Part shown: piece after piece, positions 22,041-33,545 of the stretch | Position numbering within the stretch: the stretch's first letter is position 1 | Layout of the letters: each line of letters opens with the position of its first letter | Source: Homarus americanus | Taxonomy: Eukaryota > Arthropoda > Malacostraca > Decapoda > Nephropidae | Assembly (NCBI RefSeq): GCF_018991925.1 | Contig: NW_024738608.1 | Span: 2,422,787 to 2,486,786 of the forward strand | Length of the DNA: 64,000 nt | Reading direction: 5' to 3' | Translations under genes and position numbers: made by a program | Notes under the pieces: model-generated | The model's input: the letters and a program-made list of their open reading frames with translations, nothing else | The model's database searches: none | Told to the model about the DNA's origin: nothing

Positions 22041-22775
22041 TAAGAATGGAGGAAACTGCAGCGAGCCTGTAGTGGATTTCTCCCCTACAAACGCTGTTTG
22101 TCGCTGAGTAGCCGATCCCACCAATTCCCCAGTGTATGCCTCGTGGTCTAGGACAACCAGCGCCGCCATACATTACGGAGCGGGGGTCAACTACTAAGCC
22201 ACGCCTACCCCCGCTATTTAAGACCTGACCTCGTAGTGACCTGTCTCTTTCTACCTACACCAACCAGCCAGCAACACCTCCTCCTCCTCCGCCTGCCTGG
22301 CGGTCCTCGCTCCCGCCGGCGAGCATGGCGACCCACAAGCTGGTCCTCCTGTGAGCATCCTCACCAACCAGCTCTCTCCCTACATCACGCTTGTAACTAT
22401 GCTGCCTTCCCAGCACCAAGCTGCATTGTACATCCAATACAACATGTATATAGAGAGCACATTGTGAGTTTCCTTTCTCCATCCCATCCTGAGTGTGAAC
22501 ACAAACATCTCATAACCCCACAAGCCTATTGGCCCTTACTGGGCAGTCCCGTTTACACCCAACCCCTATTGCCCATATATCCATCCAACCTATGTTTGAA
22601 GCTATCCAGCGTGTTCGAGTTTATGATGATGTTTGGTAACTTGTTCCACTCATCCACTACTCTATTTCCATTCCAGTATTTACCTATCTCGCGCCTAAAT
22701 CTATTTTTTTCTAATTTAAAACCATTGCTACTAGTTTGTTCCTGGTTGGATAGTTTAAGTACCTTTGTTAAATAA
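22041..22775 (-). mobile_element. CR1/L2-like LINE 3' end, split by a solo LTR
   Basis: The reversed LINE tail at 22041-22066 (AAGAATGGAGGAAACTGCAG) continues at 22523 with CCTATTGGCCCTTACTGGGC and C-terminal codons to about 22770. The gap is exactly the solo LTR at 22067-22522 plus one copy of its target duplication. Confidence 0.88.
22067..22522 (+). mobile_element. Solo LTR of the TGTAGTGG family, target duplication AGCC
   Basis: It starts TGTAGTGGATTTCTCCCC and ends ATAACCCCACA. A TATA-like CTATTTAAGACC lies at about 22215. AGCC flanks it at 22063-22066 and 22523-22526. Sequence landmarks (CAAGCCACGCCTACC, GAGTTTCCTTTCTCCATCCC) are shared with LTRs at 23107, 31128, 32612 and 55843. Confidence 0.92.
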
Positions 22776-22789
22776 AAATAAAATAATGG

Positions 22790-23102
22790 TTGCCCCTTGT
22801 GTGCCGGATGGCCGTGAATTTGTTTAATGTGTAGAAGCTGTCTCCAACGCAACAACCACACCCTAAGTTAATGAGCTGCATGACCCAGTGTCAAGGAATA
22901 GTCAGAGAAGACCGGACAACTCGCCAACTGCACTGCTAACCATTACCCCCGGAGGACGATCCTCAAAGCCATTAACATCCAGGTTCCCAATTACTGCTGG
23001 GTAGACAGAGGGAAATGGCGTAAAGAAACTTGCCCGTAGTTTCACCCTGCCCGGGGATCGAACCCGGGTCCGCTCGCTTGCGAGGCGATGATGATGAACA
23101 TT
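22790..23102 (-). mobile_element. tRNA-derived SINE, interrupted in its tRNA-like head
   Basis: On the minus strand the B box GGGTTCGATCCCCGGG is at about 23050 and the A-box region is near 23095. The roughly 250-bp body (GGACAACTCGCCAACTGCAC; CCAGTGTCAAGGAATAGTC) also occurs at 40942-41278. The first bases of the head continue beyond the LTR element at 24380 (CACAC), so that element landed inside the A-box region. RNA polymerase III would be the expected transcriber. Confidence 0.8.
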
Positions 23103-23106
23103 ATAC

Positions 23107-24375
23107 TGTGGGGTTCAGGATGTTTGGTTCACACTCAGGATGGGATGGAGAAAGGAAACTCACAATGTGCTCTCTATATACATGTTGTATTGGATGTACA
23201 ATGCAGCTTGGTGCTGGGAAGGCAGCATGGTTACAAGCGTGATGTAGAGAGAGCTGGTTGGTGAGGGTGCTCAGAGGTTGTGGGTCGCCATGCTCGCCGG
23301 CGGGAGAGGAGGCAACAGGTATTCAGGTCTTAAATAGCGGTAGGCGTGGCTTAGTAGTTGACCCCCGCTCCGTGATGTATGGCGGCGCTGGTTGACCTAG
23401 GAGGCATACACTGCGGCTAGCGACAAACAGCGTTTGTAGGGGAGAAATCCAGGCAGGAGACTTGTTGTCTGCAGGAGCACATGTGAGGCAGAACGGGCGG
23501 TGCATGCCTCATGCAACGGCGATGGCGTGGATTGCCGGTCGCTGGACACAACTGTCTAGTACACAATATCTGTGGGAGTAAGAGACGATGAATGTTGTGC
23601 TTCCCTCACCAGGTACAGAGGTCAGATGTCTTGTGTGGGCCTGGGTCAGGAGCAGGGGCTGCGTCAGCAGGGGATGAGGGCTACAGCAGCTGTGGACTGC
23701 AGGACATTAGTAGAGGGAGAAAAGAGGGGTTGACTCAGGAACCCGCTCAGGAGAAGCGTGATGTAGGAGCAGGGGCCGCATCAGGGGCGGCGCTGCTGTT
23801 GGCGTCTGAGGCAGGACTGTGCTGGGGTCGGTAGACGACGAGGCAGTGCTGCTCTACTAACCTGCGGTGTAAGACAGTAGTTGGTGAGGCTGCTTCTGGC
23901 CAGTACGCAGCGATCAGTTTCTCCTCCATCCTGTGTGACAGCGTTTCAGGATGTTTGGTTCACACTCAGGATGGATGGAGAAAGGAAACTCACACTACAT
24001 GTTGTATTGGATGTACAATGCAGCTTGGTGCTGGGAAGGCAGCATGGTTACAAGCGTGATGTAGAGAGAGCTGGTTGGTGAGGGTGCTCAGAGGAGGAAC
24101 AGCTTGTGGGTCGCCATGCTCGCCGGCGGGAGCGAGGACCGCCAGGCAGGCGGAGGAGGAGGAGGTGTTGCTGGCTGGTTGGTGTAGGTAGAAAGAGACA
24201 GGTTACCGCGAGGTCAGGTCTTAAATAGCGGGGGGTAGGCGTGGCTTAGTAGTTGACCCCCGCTCCGTGATGTATGGCGGCGCTGGTTGACCTAGACGAC
24301 GAGGCATACACTGGGGAATTGGTGGGGTCGGCTACGCAGCGACAAACAGCGTTTGTAGGGGAGAAATCCACTACA
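23107..24375 (-). mobile_element. Short non-autonomous LTR retrotransposon, target duplication ATAC
   Basis: Minus-strand element of 1.27 kb. The 5' LTR is 24375-23945, internal DNA is about 23944-23449, and the 3' LTR is 23448-23107. Both LTRs match the TGTAGTGG family. ATAC flanks it at 23103-23106 and 24376-24379. The internal part keeps a leader and a tail similar to the end of the element at 55843 (ACAACAAGTCTCCTGCC compared with ACAACGAGTCTCCTGAA) but has no protease, RT, RNase H or integrase. The 3' LTR lacks its terminal ACTACA, and the 5' LTR lacks its last bases. Confidence 0.85.
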
Positions 24376-24407
24376 ATACCACACACACACACACACACAT
24401 AACAGGA

Positions 24408-24703
24408 GCGCATCCAGGAATATCAAAAGGGGGGTCCAAGAAGTTGTGGGTGAGGGAACACGGCGAGCACAGCGAGCCCACCCAGTTGTGGGGTTTTGTG
24501 GGGTGGCGCTGTTGGCCAATATCATGGGCATTTTGAGGCCATTTTGAACTCATGTGCACTTAATATTAAGAGATATTCTGAGGTCAATAGTAATTACTTT
24601 TTACTATACAAAAACGCCTGAGTACAATACTGCATTAAAGAAAAGTATTGGAATTTTCTGATGAAAATGGGGATGACCCCCAAGACCCCCCCCTGCATCT
24701 GCC

Positions 24704-24735
<32 letters not shown>
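24408..24735. other. Unclassified dispersed sequence and (CA)n
   Basis: CGAGCACAGCGAGCCCACCC and GGGGTGGCGCTGTTGG resemble motifs near 62400 (GGTGGCGAGTGAAGCGAGC), suggesting a shared old transposon. (CA)n at 24708-24735. No coding frame. Confidence 0.4.
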
Positions 24736-24736
<1 letters not shown>

Positions 24737-24750
24737 TTCATCCTTGATGC

Positions 24751-26185
24751 TTGATCACCGAAGGGTCAAGACGTATCTGGCGCAGCTCTGGCAGCTGCCA
24801 GGTCAACTGTAATGTTGGCCCACGCGGTCATACCCTAACCCCGTCCCCTAAACCCATCCTCCCCACCGGAATATCAGCAAGTTCTCGCCAGAAATTATAA
24901 TTATATTTCGGAAAGGAGCGGAAGTTTTGGAAACAGTGTTGAACAGCGGTGAACAGTGCTTAAGCCAATGAAAACAACGCAACAGTAACAGCTGAGAGTC
25001 GTACCTGAGTTAACCTTCACACAGTGAAGTCCCAGGTACCCAGTGATAACTGCCTAAGAGACCCAACAACAAGCACCGATGTGTTAATCCGTCCACGATG
25101 GAGAGGCCTGGGACCACACATGACTGTGAGTATAGGACAAAAAGCCCCCTAGGACAAAAGCCCCTAGGACAAAAGCCCCTAGGACAAAAGCCCCCTAGGA
25201 CAAAAGCCCCTAGGACAAAAGCCCCAAGGACAAAAATCCCCCAGGAGAAATGATAAGAATTTTTAAAATAATTATTTTATTTTTTACAGTTTATGAACAC
25301 TTCTCTAACCTAACCTAACCTAACCATCGGGAACTCTGTTATAGTTATAAAGAAGTATACAAGGAATGTTTATTAAATCTGCATTGACGAATATTTTGTC
25401 TACTGGAGTAATTACTCCCCTGACATTCAATGACCTCACTGGGCCCTAGGGTCGCCTCAGTAAATACAGAATGAACACGAAGGTAAAATATGTCGTCTTT
25501 TTTCTTTTCTATTTATTTAATAATGTTCTATATCAAAATTGAAAGAGTTACAATATTCTAATTATTTAGATTGTAATAATTTCATATTTAAATCTATATA
25601 TTTTTAATGTTTATAATGACCCTCTCTTTAACATAAAAACAGGGGGCTTCTGTCCTATTTTGCACTTTTGCTGAGGGGCTTTTGTCCTAGGGGCTTTTGT
25701 CCTAGGGGCTTTTGTCCTAGGAGTTTTTGTCCTGGGGGGGGCTTTTGTCCACCACTTGAGTGAGTGAGGTCCTGTGACACCAGACCACGTGGTGTCCCCA
25801 TGACGCTACGGCACCACGTAGTGAATGAGTTCCTACAGCATCAAGTGAGGTCTCTTATAGGTGAACAGAAATAAAGTGATAGGAAAAAAGTCACATTTTA
25901 TTTAAATATCGTTAACAATTAAGAAAATAAATTAGGTTAGGTTAGGTTCAATTTTTTTTCTTGTGACTTTTTTTCCTGCATTCAGTAACTCCCTCACATG
26001 GTGTTATGAGGGACCTCACGTGGTGTAGTGACTCCTTCACAGATGGTATTATGAGGGACCCCATAACACCATCTATGAGGGAGTCACAATACCACGTGTT
26101 TGTTCAACACCTCAGCGCACGTGATCTACGTGACCTTCACTGTAAACATTAATTTGTATGCTCACTGTCATTTATGTCCAATGTA
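24751..26185. repeat. Dispersed host repeat, copy B (compact)
   Basis: It matches copy A (1487-7890) in order: the left block 24756-25060, GTGTTAATCCGTC at 25081, GTGAGTGAGGTCCTGTGACA at 25763, and the right block 26090-26180. Only two or three units of the 45-bp repeat are present, some inverted (about 25985-26095). A foldback-like element sits at 25135-25750, in a different place from copy A. Confidence 0.75.
25135..25750. mobile_element. Foldback-like non-autonomous DNA element, copy 2
   Basis: The ends carry about seven short subrepeats of CCCTAGGACAAAAG on the left and about five of CTAGGGGCTTTTGTC on the right, more than copy 1. The core from GGAGAAATGATAAGAATTTT to about 25670 is almost identical to copy 1. 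No ORF, so it depends on a transposase from elsewhere. Confidence 0.75.
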
Positions 26186-26227
26186 TATTTTCAGCCTTCG
26201 GGCTGCTGAAACTTCTCAATACGCCGT

Positions 26228-26229
26228 TA

Positions 26230-26260
<31 letters not shown>

Positions 26261-26262
26261 GT
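26228..26262. repeat. (AAT)n microsatellite
   Basis: About eleven TAA units with one GTA interruption. Confidence 0.95.
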
Positions 26263-26627
26263 AATAATAAATTATAAGTATTATTAATATTATTAACCAC
26301 ACAAATACATACACACGCACACACACACACACAAATAAACACACAAGGACACGCTCCCACGCACACAAGTCTTGAAAAAAGGCACAAATGTATGTTTATC
26401 GATCCACAAAGTGAAACTGGTTTGGTGGCAGCAGCTGACACACATGTACTCCAGCCTTCACTCTCACACGTGTGTGTTATAACTCACCTTAAAATCTAAC
26501 CAAATATAGCCTAACCTGAACAAACCTAAGCTAACCTAACCTGAACAAACCTAAGCTAACCTAACCTAACAACCAAACCTTAGCTAACCTAACTATAATC
26601 CAACCTCATAAATGTCGGGTTGAGAGA

Positions 26628-26800
26628 TGGATCACCTGAAGATTAGGCACCCTAGCTTATTTAATTTGATGATTAAACACATTACCGCTACCTTGGGTTT
26701 TAGGTTAGGTTTCACTAGGTTAGGTTAGGTTGGCGTTAGGGTGTTTAATTATCAAGTGAAATAAACTCAGGTGTCCAATCTTCAGGTGACCCGGAGAAAC
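26628..26800. mobile_element. Hairpin MITE, copy 1
   Basis: The ends are inverted: GATCACCTGAAGATT on the left, AATCTTCAGGTGAC on the right, with further inverted pairing inward (GATTAAACAC / GTGTTTAATTA). The centre contains TTAGGTTAGGTT. Short, noncoding. Confidence 0.7.
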
Positions 26801-26849
26801 TATAGTTATGGTTAGTCTCAGAGCAAGTTAGACGACACTAGAGAGAACC

Positions 26850-26957
26850 CGGATCACGTGAAGATTAACCACCCTAACCTAACCTCCCCAAGCAACGTCA
26901 AGATGTTCAATTATCAGGTGAAATAAGCTGGGGTGGGTCTATTCTTCAGGTGATCCG
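26850..26957. mobile_element. Hairpin MITE, copy 2
   Basis: GGATCACGTGAAGATT and ATTCTTCAGGTGATCC form inverted ends of a shorter relative; the centre has CCTAACCTAACC. A diverged half-copy lies near 47505-47575 (TATTTAATCATTTGGTGC, CTTCATGTGATCC). Confidence 0.65.
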
Positions 26958-26959
26958 AG

Positions 26960-28429
26960 AATCCATCAACTGTTAACGGTAGATTCTCAATGATATTTCG
27001 ACGATATTAAGGAAGTTAACTTTAGTGTATCTTAAGCTAATGTAGTGGACTAAAGGTCAATTGGGCCCCAGTTCTAATAGGCCCCAACCTTTAACCATTT
27101 CAACTGGGCATCAGAAATAAAAAAAAAAACTAGTATATACAGTAGAATAGATAGAGGCTTGGTGCTTCCTTTTCGTGGGACATTTCCAGCATTGCACATA
27201 TTGTTGTGTGTCCGGGAGGTAACAATAAACTGGTTCTCGACTGTACAAAGAACAACAGGTATAGATCAGGGGAACGATGGCAATTGATCCAGTGAGCCGC
27301 TGACAAGAGACGCGGGTAAGATATCATGCGGGCGTACATATCATTTTCATTTCAATCAATACGAAATAAATGGAAGATTATGTAGTCATCAAGAGATATA
27401 ATTACGTGAGTATTCAATATATGCACGATATAGTTACGTTCTTATGGCAATATTTCGTGTAATGAATCTAAATTTATCAATTGTTTTATATCAAGGATTC
27501 TTTATTTTCTGATCTTATATATTATTCTTAGATATATAGTGGTCAAAACACATTTATATTCAACTGTTGAATCTATTTTCCATCAAACTAATAATACCTC
27601 TTCTTACACCGAGGAAACACGTTAACGTAGAACAGTGAATTAAGAAAGTTTCCCTATTTGTTTTTACGTCTTCTGGCTGAAGTTTCAAAATTTCACATAA
27701 ATTTCCTTGATTTGGAGGACTTTGTTTTCTAAATTTGGGGATAATATTCGTTTAATGGGCTGAGGCAAGATTTTCGGATTTGATTTGGTTAGGTTAGATT
27801 AGAGTAGGTTAGGTTAGGTTAGGTTTCAAGTGAGTTGAAAGTTAAAAAAAAAATCTCATATTAAAAAAAAGGAGCCACAGCCTTTAAACGAATATTTGGA
27901 TATGTTTTTTTTTTTCTTCAAATCAGTAATGTTTTCTAGAGATAAATTATATCATTGCCGCACTTTGAGGTCATGTAAGGTGTCTCAGAAAAAAATAAAG
28001 GAAGAAACACAAGGATGAATAAACATAGATAAAAGAATGAGGAAATTACGTTTAAAAAAATCAATAAACGGAAATAGTGGAAAAAGGAGAAATAATGATG
28101 TATGATAAAGGAAAGAGTTAAGAGGAACACAAAAGGGAAAACAAAAACAGTAATTGTGGAGAACAGAAAATGTGCAATAAAGGGAAAACAAGAAGAAGCG
28201 AAAAACAGTAAAAGAAAAGAGAATAAAAACAAGGAGAAAGCAATGGAAATACGATAAAGAATGTGGAAGAATAAAGGAAAATATTCAAATGGAAAACAGC
28301 AAGAAAATGGGAGGAAAACGAAATAAAGGAAATATGAGAAAGAGGAGAGCAAAGGAGAATCTGTGGAAAACGGTGAAAGAATAAAGAAATAAATATAAAA
28401 GGGAAACAATCAGGGATAAAAACTAATGG
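26960..28429. other. AT-rich intergenic stretch without a recognised gene
   Basis: Includes short TTAGGTTAGG tracts at 27785-27830 and a purine-rich block 28000-28429. Minus-strand frames here are Phe/Ser/Leu-rich and driven by composition. Confidence 0.5.
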
Positions 28430-29445
28430 TTGTGGGGCATAAGAGGGGAAAGGAGAGGGTGAGAAGGGGAGAGGAGGTGTGAGGGAAGATGGGGAGGAGA
28501 GGTGAAGGAGGAAGAGGATAAGGAGAAGAAGGAAGATGAGGAGGAGAGGTGAGGGAGGGAGAAGGGGATAAGGAGAGGGGAAAAGGAGGAGAGGGGAGAA
28601 GGGGGTAGAAGAGGGGAGAGGAAGGGACAGAGGCCAAATATAGAATGACAGGAAGGAAGTGGGTCACGTGCCTGGTGAGGGTTTAGGGAGATGGCGTAGG
28701 GAGAGGGTGGAGTGTAGGCAGAGGGTGGGGTGTATGGAGAGGGTGGAGTGTAGGGAGAGGGGTGAGGTAGGGTGAAGGGAGAGGATGGGGTGAGGGTAGG
28801 TTGAAGGGAGAGGAGTGAGGGTGTGTTGGAGGGAGAGGGGTGGGGGTGGGTGGAGGGACAAGGAATTGAGGTGAAGTGGGAGAGGGGGATTGAAGAGATG
28901 TTTGGAAAAACAGGATGGGGCAGAAAAAAGAGAGGGTGGGGAGAAGAGAATTAGAGGGATTGGATAGAAAAATTAAGTGACAAGAGGAGAAAAGAAGAGG
29001 AGGAAGAGTAGGTGTTGAAGGACTAGTTTGGGAGAAGTGATGGAGTAAGATAGAGGTGTGTGGAGAAAGGTGTATGACAAGGGTACATATTAAGAGGACT
29101 GTGTGGTAGGATTGTGTGGGAGTGGCACATGGTAGGATTGTGTGGGAGGGGCACATGGGAGGATTGTGTGAGAGGGGGATGTTGGAAGACTGTGGGGGAA
29201 GGGCACGTGGGATGAGCAATGTGAAAGTTTTAATGGGTAGGGTTTTGTGGGTACCAGTGATGAATGTGTGTGGGGTGGGGGAGAGGGTGTGGGAAGGACA
29301 ATGGAATAAAGGTGAGAGAAGGATGTGGTAGGGACCTAAGGAGTGAAGTGGGGTGTGTGAGGGAGAGATGAGAGTGTGTGTGTGGGGGGTAGGGGGAGGG
29401 AGAGGGATAAGTATGTGTGTGTGTGGGAGGGAGAGGGAGAGGTTG
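28430..29445. repeat. 1-kb purine-rich (G/A) block
   Basis: The plus strand is almost pure G and A up to about 28900, then GT/GA-rich, with local repeats (GGGAGAGGGTGGAGTGTAGG). The minus-strand Pro/Ser/Leu/His frame of 257 codons is an artefact. Such mirror-rich purine tracts can form triplex or G-rich structures. Confidence 0.9.
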
Positions 29446-31127
29446 TGTACACTCACAGTTTCTAGTGAAACTGCTCTTGTTACATTGTGTCTGGAGTAAT
29501 CGTCCCTTCCTTTCCATCACATCCATTTGCCTCAATTGTGAGAGATTAAATGCAAAATAAATCCACCAATTGATTAAGTCAAAGAAAAAGTAAACAAATA
29601 TTTACCAACTAACATACATGGAGATGGTGACAACAGATTCTTACACAGTATTTGCCTTAACATTTAAGTTCCAGTAATATGCTTCACAGAGAAGGAGTGT
29701 AAAAGTCTTGATGTGACAACACGACTCGAGAAACTTTCCACATGAAAAGGACTGAGAAGACCCGCTTCTTAAAACAGGTGACTGCAGGTGTTAACAGTAA
29801 ACAAAATATTTATCTTGTGAAGGGACAACCCTCGAAGAAGAAGAAAGAAAAATAGACCAAATATTCCAGCAGGTTTAAAAAAAGAGGCACTTAAGAGAGG
29901 GAAAGATCCCATCTTGCTCTCAGATCCATCAGAACAAACTAAAACCCAACCTATTGTAGATCTGACACATCTATCCTAAGGCTAGACAGGTAAGGGACAA
30001 CATTGTCCCGATTGCTACCTTCATACACTGATCAGGTGTATCAGTCATAACAGTCACAGAAACACAAATCTCAGCTCCACAATAACCAACTTACAATCAT
30101 TTCACTTAATCTATGAGAGGGGAATGATGAATTCATTGTTTAAAAAACTGGAAATCACAAACATACAAAAATAAAGAATTCACTTGGAAACCATAGTATT
30201 GTACTGTATCGGGAATATTATAGGCAGTGTGTTAGCAATCACCTCATGGCTTTCCTGACACACTATGCTAACTCACACCAAGATCAACCTGCATGGAACT
30301 AGGCACAACTTTAGCCAAATAAAACCACAGAAATGTTGGAAGGTAGGGTAATCCTCTACAGTATCTGTAAGATGATGGCAGAACCACCCTTTTGTGGACT
30401 AGTACTGTATTCCACCAAGGGGTAGGGGACCTACTAGCTGTCATATGCTAATAATTAGGGGATCAGCACTTACAGTACCAGGCCACCATGCATCATGGGA
30501 GGAAATGATTTGCAAAACAAATTAAAATATAAACATTTAAAAATTACACTATGCAAGAACAATAATAGTGGAAATGAAATCTTCAACTTACATACAGTAC
30601 AGTAGTAAGTAGATTGTAATTACAATACAGACACTACGTGGGTTACAAATGGGTTCCCTTCCTGGAAGCTATCCGTAAACAGAATTATCTATAAGCTGTA
30701 AGTGACCCTTACAGGTAATCATTGAACATGTAGTTTACATAATGTACTATACATGTACAGGTATATGCAATTACTATATCTACATGATACAATACTTTTT
30801 ATGAATTAAAAAGTAGCAATAGAGGCATTGGAAAGAAAGATAAGTACAGTACACAAATACATTTAAATACTGAAACTACAAAACTAGTGTATGTACAGTC
30901 ATTCAATTTACCATAAAATCCCGGTGTTGATTTGCTCATCCACAATGTAAGTAAGTTTCCCATCTCACAAACAACACATGGTCACTGCTTCACAATCGTG
31001 TGTATGGTTGAGGTAGTGAGACCGAGTTCACATGAGATCGTGGCAATAGCTTTTCCACCTTTATATTGTTTAATTACTGTACTGTATTTATATTTTTTGG
31101 GATGCCTCGCCCAGCCGCCATACACCT
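29446..31127. other. Intergenic stretch without a recognised gene
   Basis: AT-rich, apparently unique DNA. I saw no coding frame with family resemblance, no terminal repeats and no RNA gene. Confidence 0.5.
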
Positions 31128-31618
31128 TGTGGGAGTATGAGATGTTTGGTGTTCACTCAGGATGGGATGGAGGAAGGAAACTCACAATGTGCTCTCTATA
31201 TACATGTTGTATTGGATGTACAATGCAGCTTGGTGCTGGGAAGGCAGCATGGTTACAAGCGTGATGTAGGGAGAGAGCTGGTTGGTGAGGGTGCTCAGAG
31301 GAGGACCAGCCTGTGGGTCGCCATGCTCGCCGGCAGGAGCGAGGACCGCCAGGCAGGCGGAGGAGGAATGAGGGCCGCCAGGCAGCGGCGGAGGAGGAGG
31401 AGGTGTGGTGTTGCTGGCTGGTTGGTGTAGGTAGAAAGAGGCAGGTCACTACGAAGTCAGGTCTTAAATAGCGGGGGGTAGGCGTGGCTTAGTAGTTGAC
31501 CCCCGCTCCGTGATGTATGGCGGCGCTGGTTGACCTAGACCACGAGGCATACACTGGGGAATTGGTGGGGTCGGCTACTCAGCGACAAACAGCGTTTGTA
31601 GGGCAGAAATCCACTACA
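31128..31618 (-). mobile_element. Solo LTR of the TGTAGTGG family, target duplication ACCT
   Basis: The plus strand reads TGTGGGAGTATGAG at the left and GCAGAAATCCACTACA at the right, so the LTR is on the minus strand. ACCT flanks it at 31124-31127 and 31619-31622. A TATA-like CGCTATTTAAGACC (reversed) lies at about 31465. Confidence 0.92.
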
Positions 31619-32611
31619 ACCTTCTCTGCAGTTCTCTTCCGAACTATTGAACCCTCGAAGATCCGGACCCTGTAAATCCGGATTTCGGAAGATTTGGACA
31701 AAATTTTGGGGTTCCAGAGCAAAGATCATCTTAGGTCCGTGTAACCAAAAGAAAGTATCAGCATGCGGTTTATAATTTGTTTATCACTGTTTTCAAATTT
31801 AAACTACAAGATATGTATTTCTCCCATGCTTATTTTGATTGTTACGCCTGGAAACAGGAGTGAGTGGGTGACCACTAGTTAGAGCGTCGTCTGCTCTTGT
31901 AGCTCTGGGTTTACTGTTGTTATTAGTTTTTACTGATATATTAGTGCTTAATAGTGATTAATCATGGCATTATAGCCAGGTTTGACTCATCACTGTAACC
32001 ACCAGGCTACTGGACCAAGCTGTGAAGTGTTACGGTTGTTTTTCAACTCGTATTTTTGGATAGATATGCATAACTTTCTTCATTTTTATTTCCTCAGTTA
32101 CACGCACACACCATCCTACATAAATATTGTGAAAAAAGGAAAAGAAATATTTGTCTTAAGGGCAAACACATACTGGGAGGAGAGCGCAGAGTGTAGGGGG
32201 TGGGGAGCGTTGCTAGGGGATCATCATCCTAGCTGGTCTTCTTTCCTATGGTGGGGCACGGAGTGTATGCAAGTGGCTACTGTGTTAAACTTTCATTTGG
32301 CTTTTATTTACTAATTTGGCAATACAGTGTTTTTGTTGTAACTTATTTATTGGTATTATTTTTTTATTTATTCCTCACATTTCCTGGTACAGTAACTGTA
32401 TATATTATTTTAAGGAAACTATGGCCACAGGAGGGAAATACAAACAAAAGTTTTTTCTTAAATACTTCCTGCTAAAATAGGGGGTGCGTCTTATATGCCG
32501 TAAAATACAGTACTGTATTTTTGGCGTTTTTATATAATTATTTATCGTTTTTATACATTTAGTACATTTGTCGGAAGATATGGACAATTGGCTTTTTCGG
32601 ACTGGTGGTCC

Positions 32612-33506
32612 TGTAGTGGAGTCCTCCCCTACAAACGCCGTTTGTCGCTGACGAGCCGACCCACGAATCCAGCCGCACCTCGTGTCTAGGTCAGCAACCA
32701 GCGCCGCCATACATCACGGAGGTCAACTATTAAGCCACGCCTACCTCCGCTATATAAGACCTGACCTTGTGGTGACCTACCTCTTTCTACCTACAGCCAG
32801 TCTTCAAGCAACACCTCCTCCTCCACTCCTGCCAGGCGGCCCTCGCTCCCGCCGGCGACCATGGCGACCCACAAGCTAGTCCTGTAGCGTACTGTCGTGG
32901 CAGGTTGTCAGGGTCTCTTATTTGGCCTCACAACGTACGTACATGAAATATATCCAACACTCAGGATTGAGGTAGAAATAGAAAATCACAGTGTTTCTCG
33001 TATATATATTGTTGCACAGCACAGTGTTAAAGATATACTAAGTCGGGCGAAGCTTGCTCAGAGTTCCTGTAGGGTGAGGAGCTTTCTGAGGGAGCGTGTG
33101 TATGGAGCTGTTGAGAGATGTTGCTTGCTGGTGGCGGTAAGTAGAAAGAGAGCGATGAAGGCCAGGTGAAGTCTTATATAACCACGGTAGGCGTGGCTTG
33201 ATGGTAGGCCCCCGCTTTGTTCGGCGTCGCTGGTTACCTGACCTTGATCACGAGGGATACGCCGGTAGATTCGCGGGGGGTCGGCCAGTAAGCGACACAC
33301 GGCGTTTGTAGGGGAGGACTCCACTTCAGTCCTCCTCTGAGCACCCTCACCAACCAACTCTCTCTACATCACGCTTGTAACCACGCTGCCACTTCCCAGC
33401 ACCAAGCTGCACTGAACATCCAATACAATATGTATACAGAGAGCACATTGTGAGTTTCCTTTCTCCATCCCATCCTGAGTGTGAACCAAACAACCCGTAC
33501 CCCACA
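32612..33506 (+). mobile_element. Solo LTR (outer), target duplication GTCC, split by a second LTR
   Basis: TGTAGTGGAGTCCTCCCC at 32612 and CGTACCCCACA ending at 33506 are LTR ends. GTCC flanks it at 32608-32611 and 33507-33510. The middle is interrupted at 32883-33328. A TATA box, CGCTATATAAGACC, lies at about 32748. Confidence 0.88.
32883..33328 (-). mobile_element. Solo LTR (inner, inverted), target duplication GTCC
   Basis: On the minus strand it starts TGAAGTGGAGTCCTCCCC at 33328 and ends near GTACGCTACA at 32883. GTCC flanks it at 32879-32882 and 33329-33332. Intact relatives read AAGCTGGTCCTCCTGTGAGC across the site, confirming the empty target. It belongs to a diverged subfamily, closer in its left half to the LTR at 55843. 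Confidence 0.88.
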
Positions 33507-33545
33507 GTCCTCCCTTTTAGTCTCGATCTTCGAGGGTTCACTGTA

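Larger units (their letters stand above)
31644..33543. mobile_element. Tigger/pogo-like element hosting nested LTRs
   Basis: The ends are inverted: TGAACCCTCGAAGATC on the left and GATCTTCGAGGGTTCACTG on the right, with TA next to each end (31645-31646, 33544-33545). The right TIR begins CAGTGAACCC, the CAG start typical of pogo/Tigger elements; the left terminus is mutated. The roughly 1 kb of native DNA has no transposase frame. It was later hit by the solo LTR at 32612. Confidence 0.65.

Noticed and set aside
22236..22482. Proline/serine-rich proteins read on either strand of the TGTAGTGG LTRs (also at 31137-31449 and 55837-56148)
   Set aside because: The same frames recur in every LTR copy with indels; they are LTR sequence without conserved coding.
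28683..29456. 257-codon Pro/His/Ser frame on minus
   Set aside because: Composition artefact of the purine-rich block.
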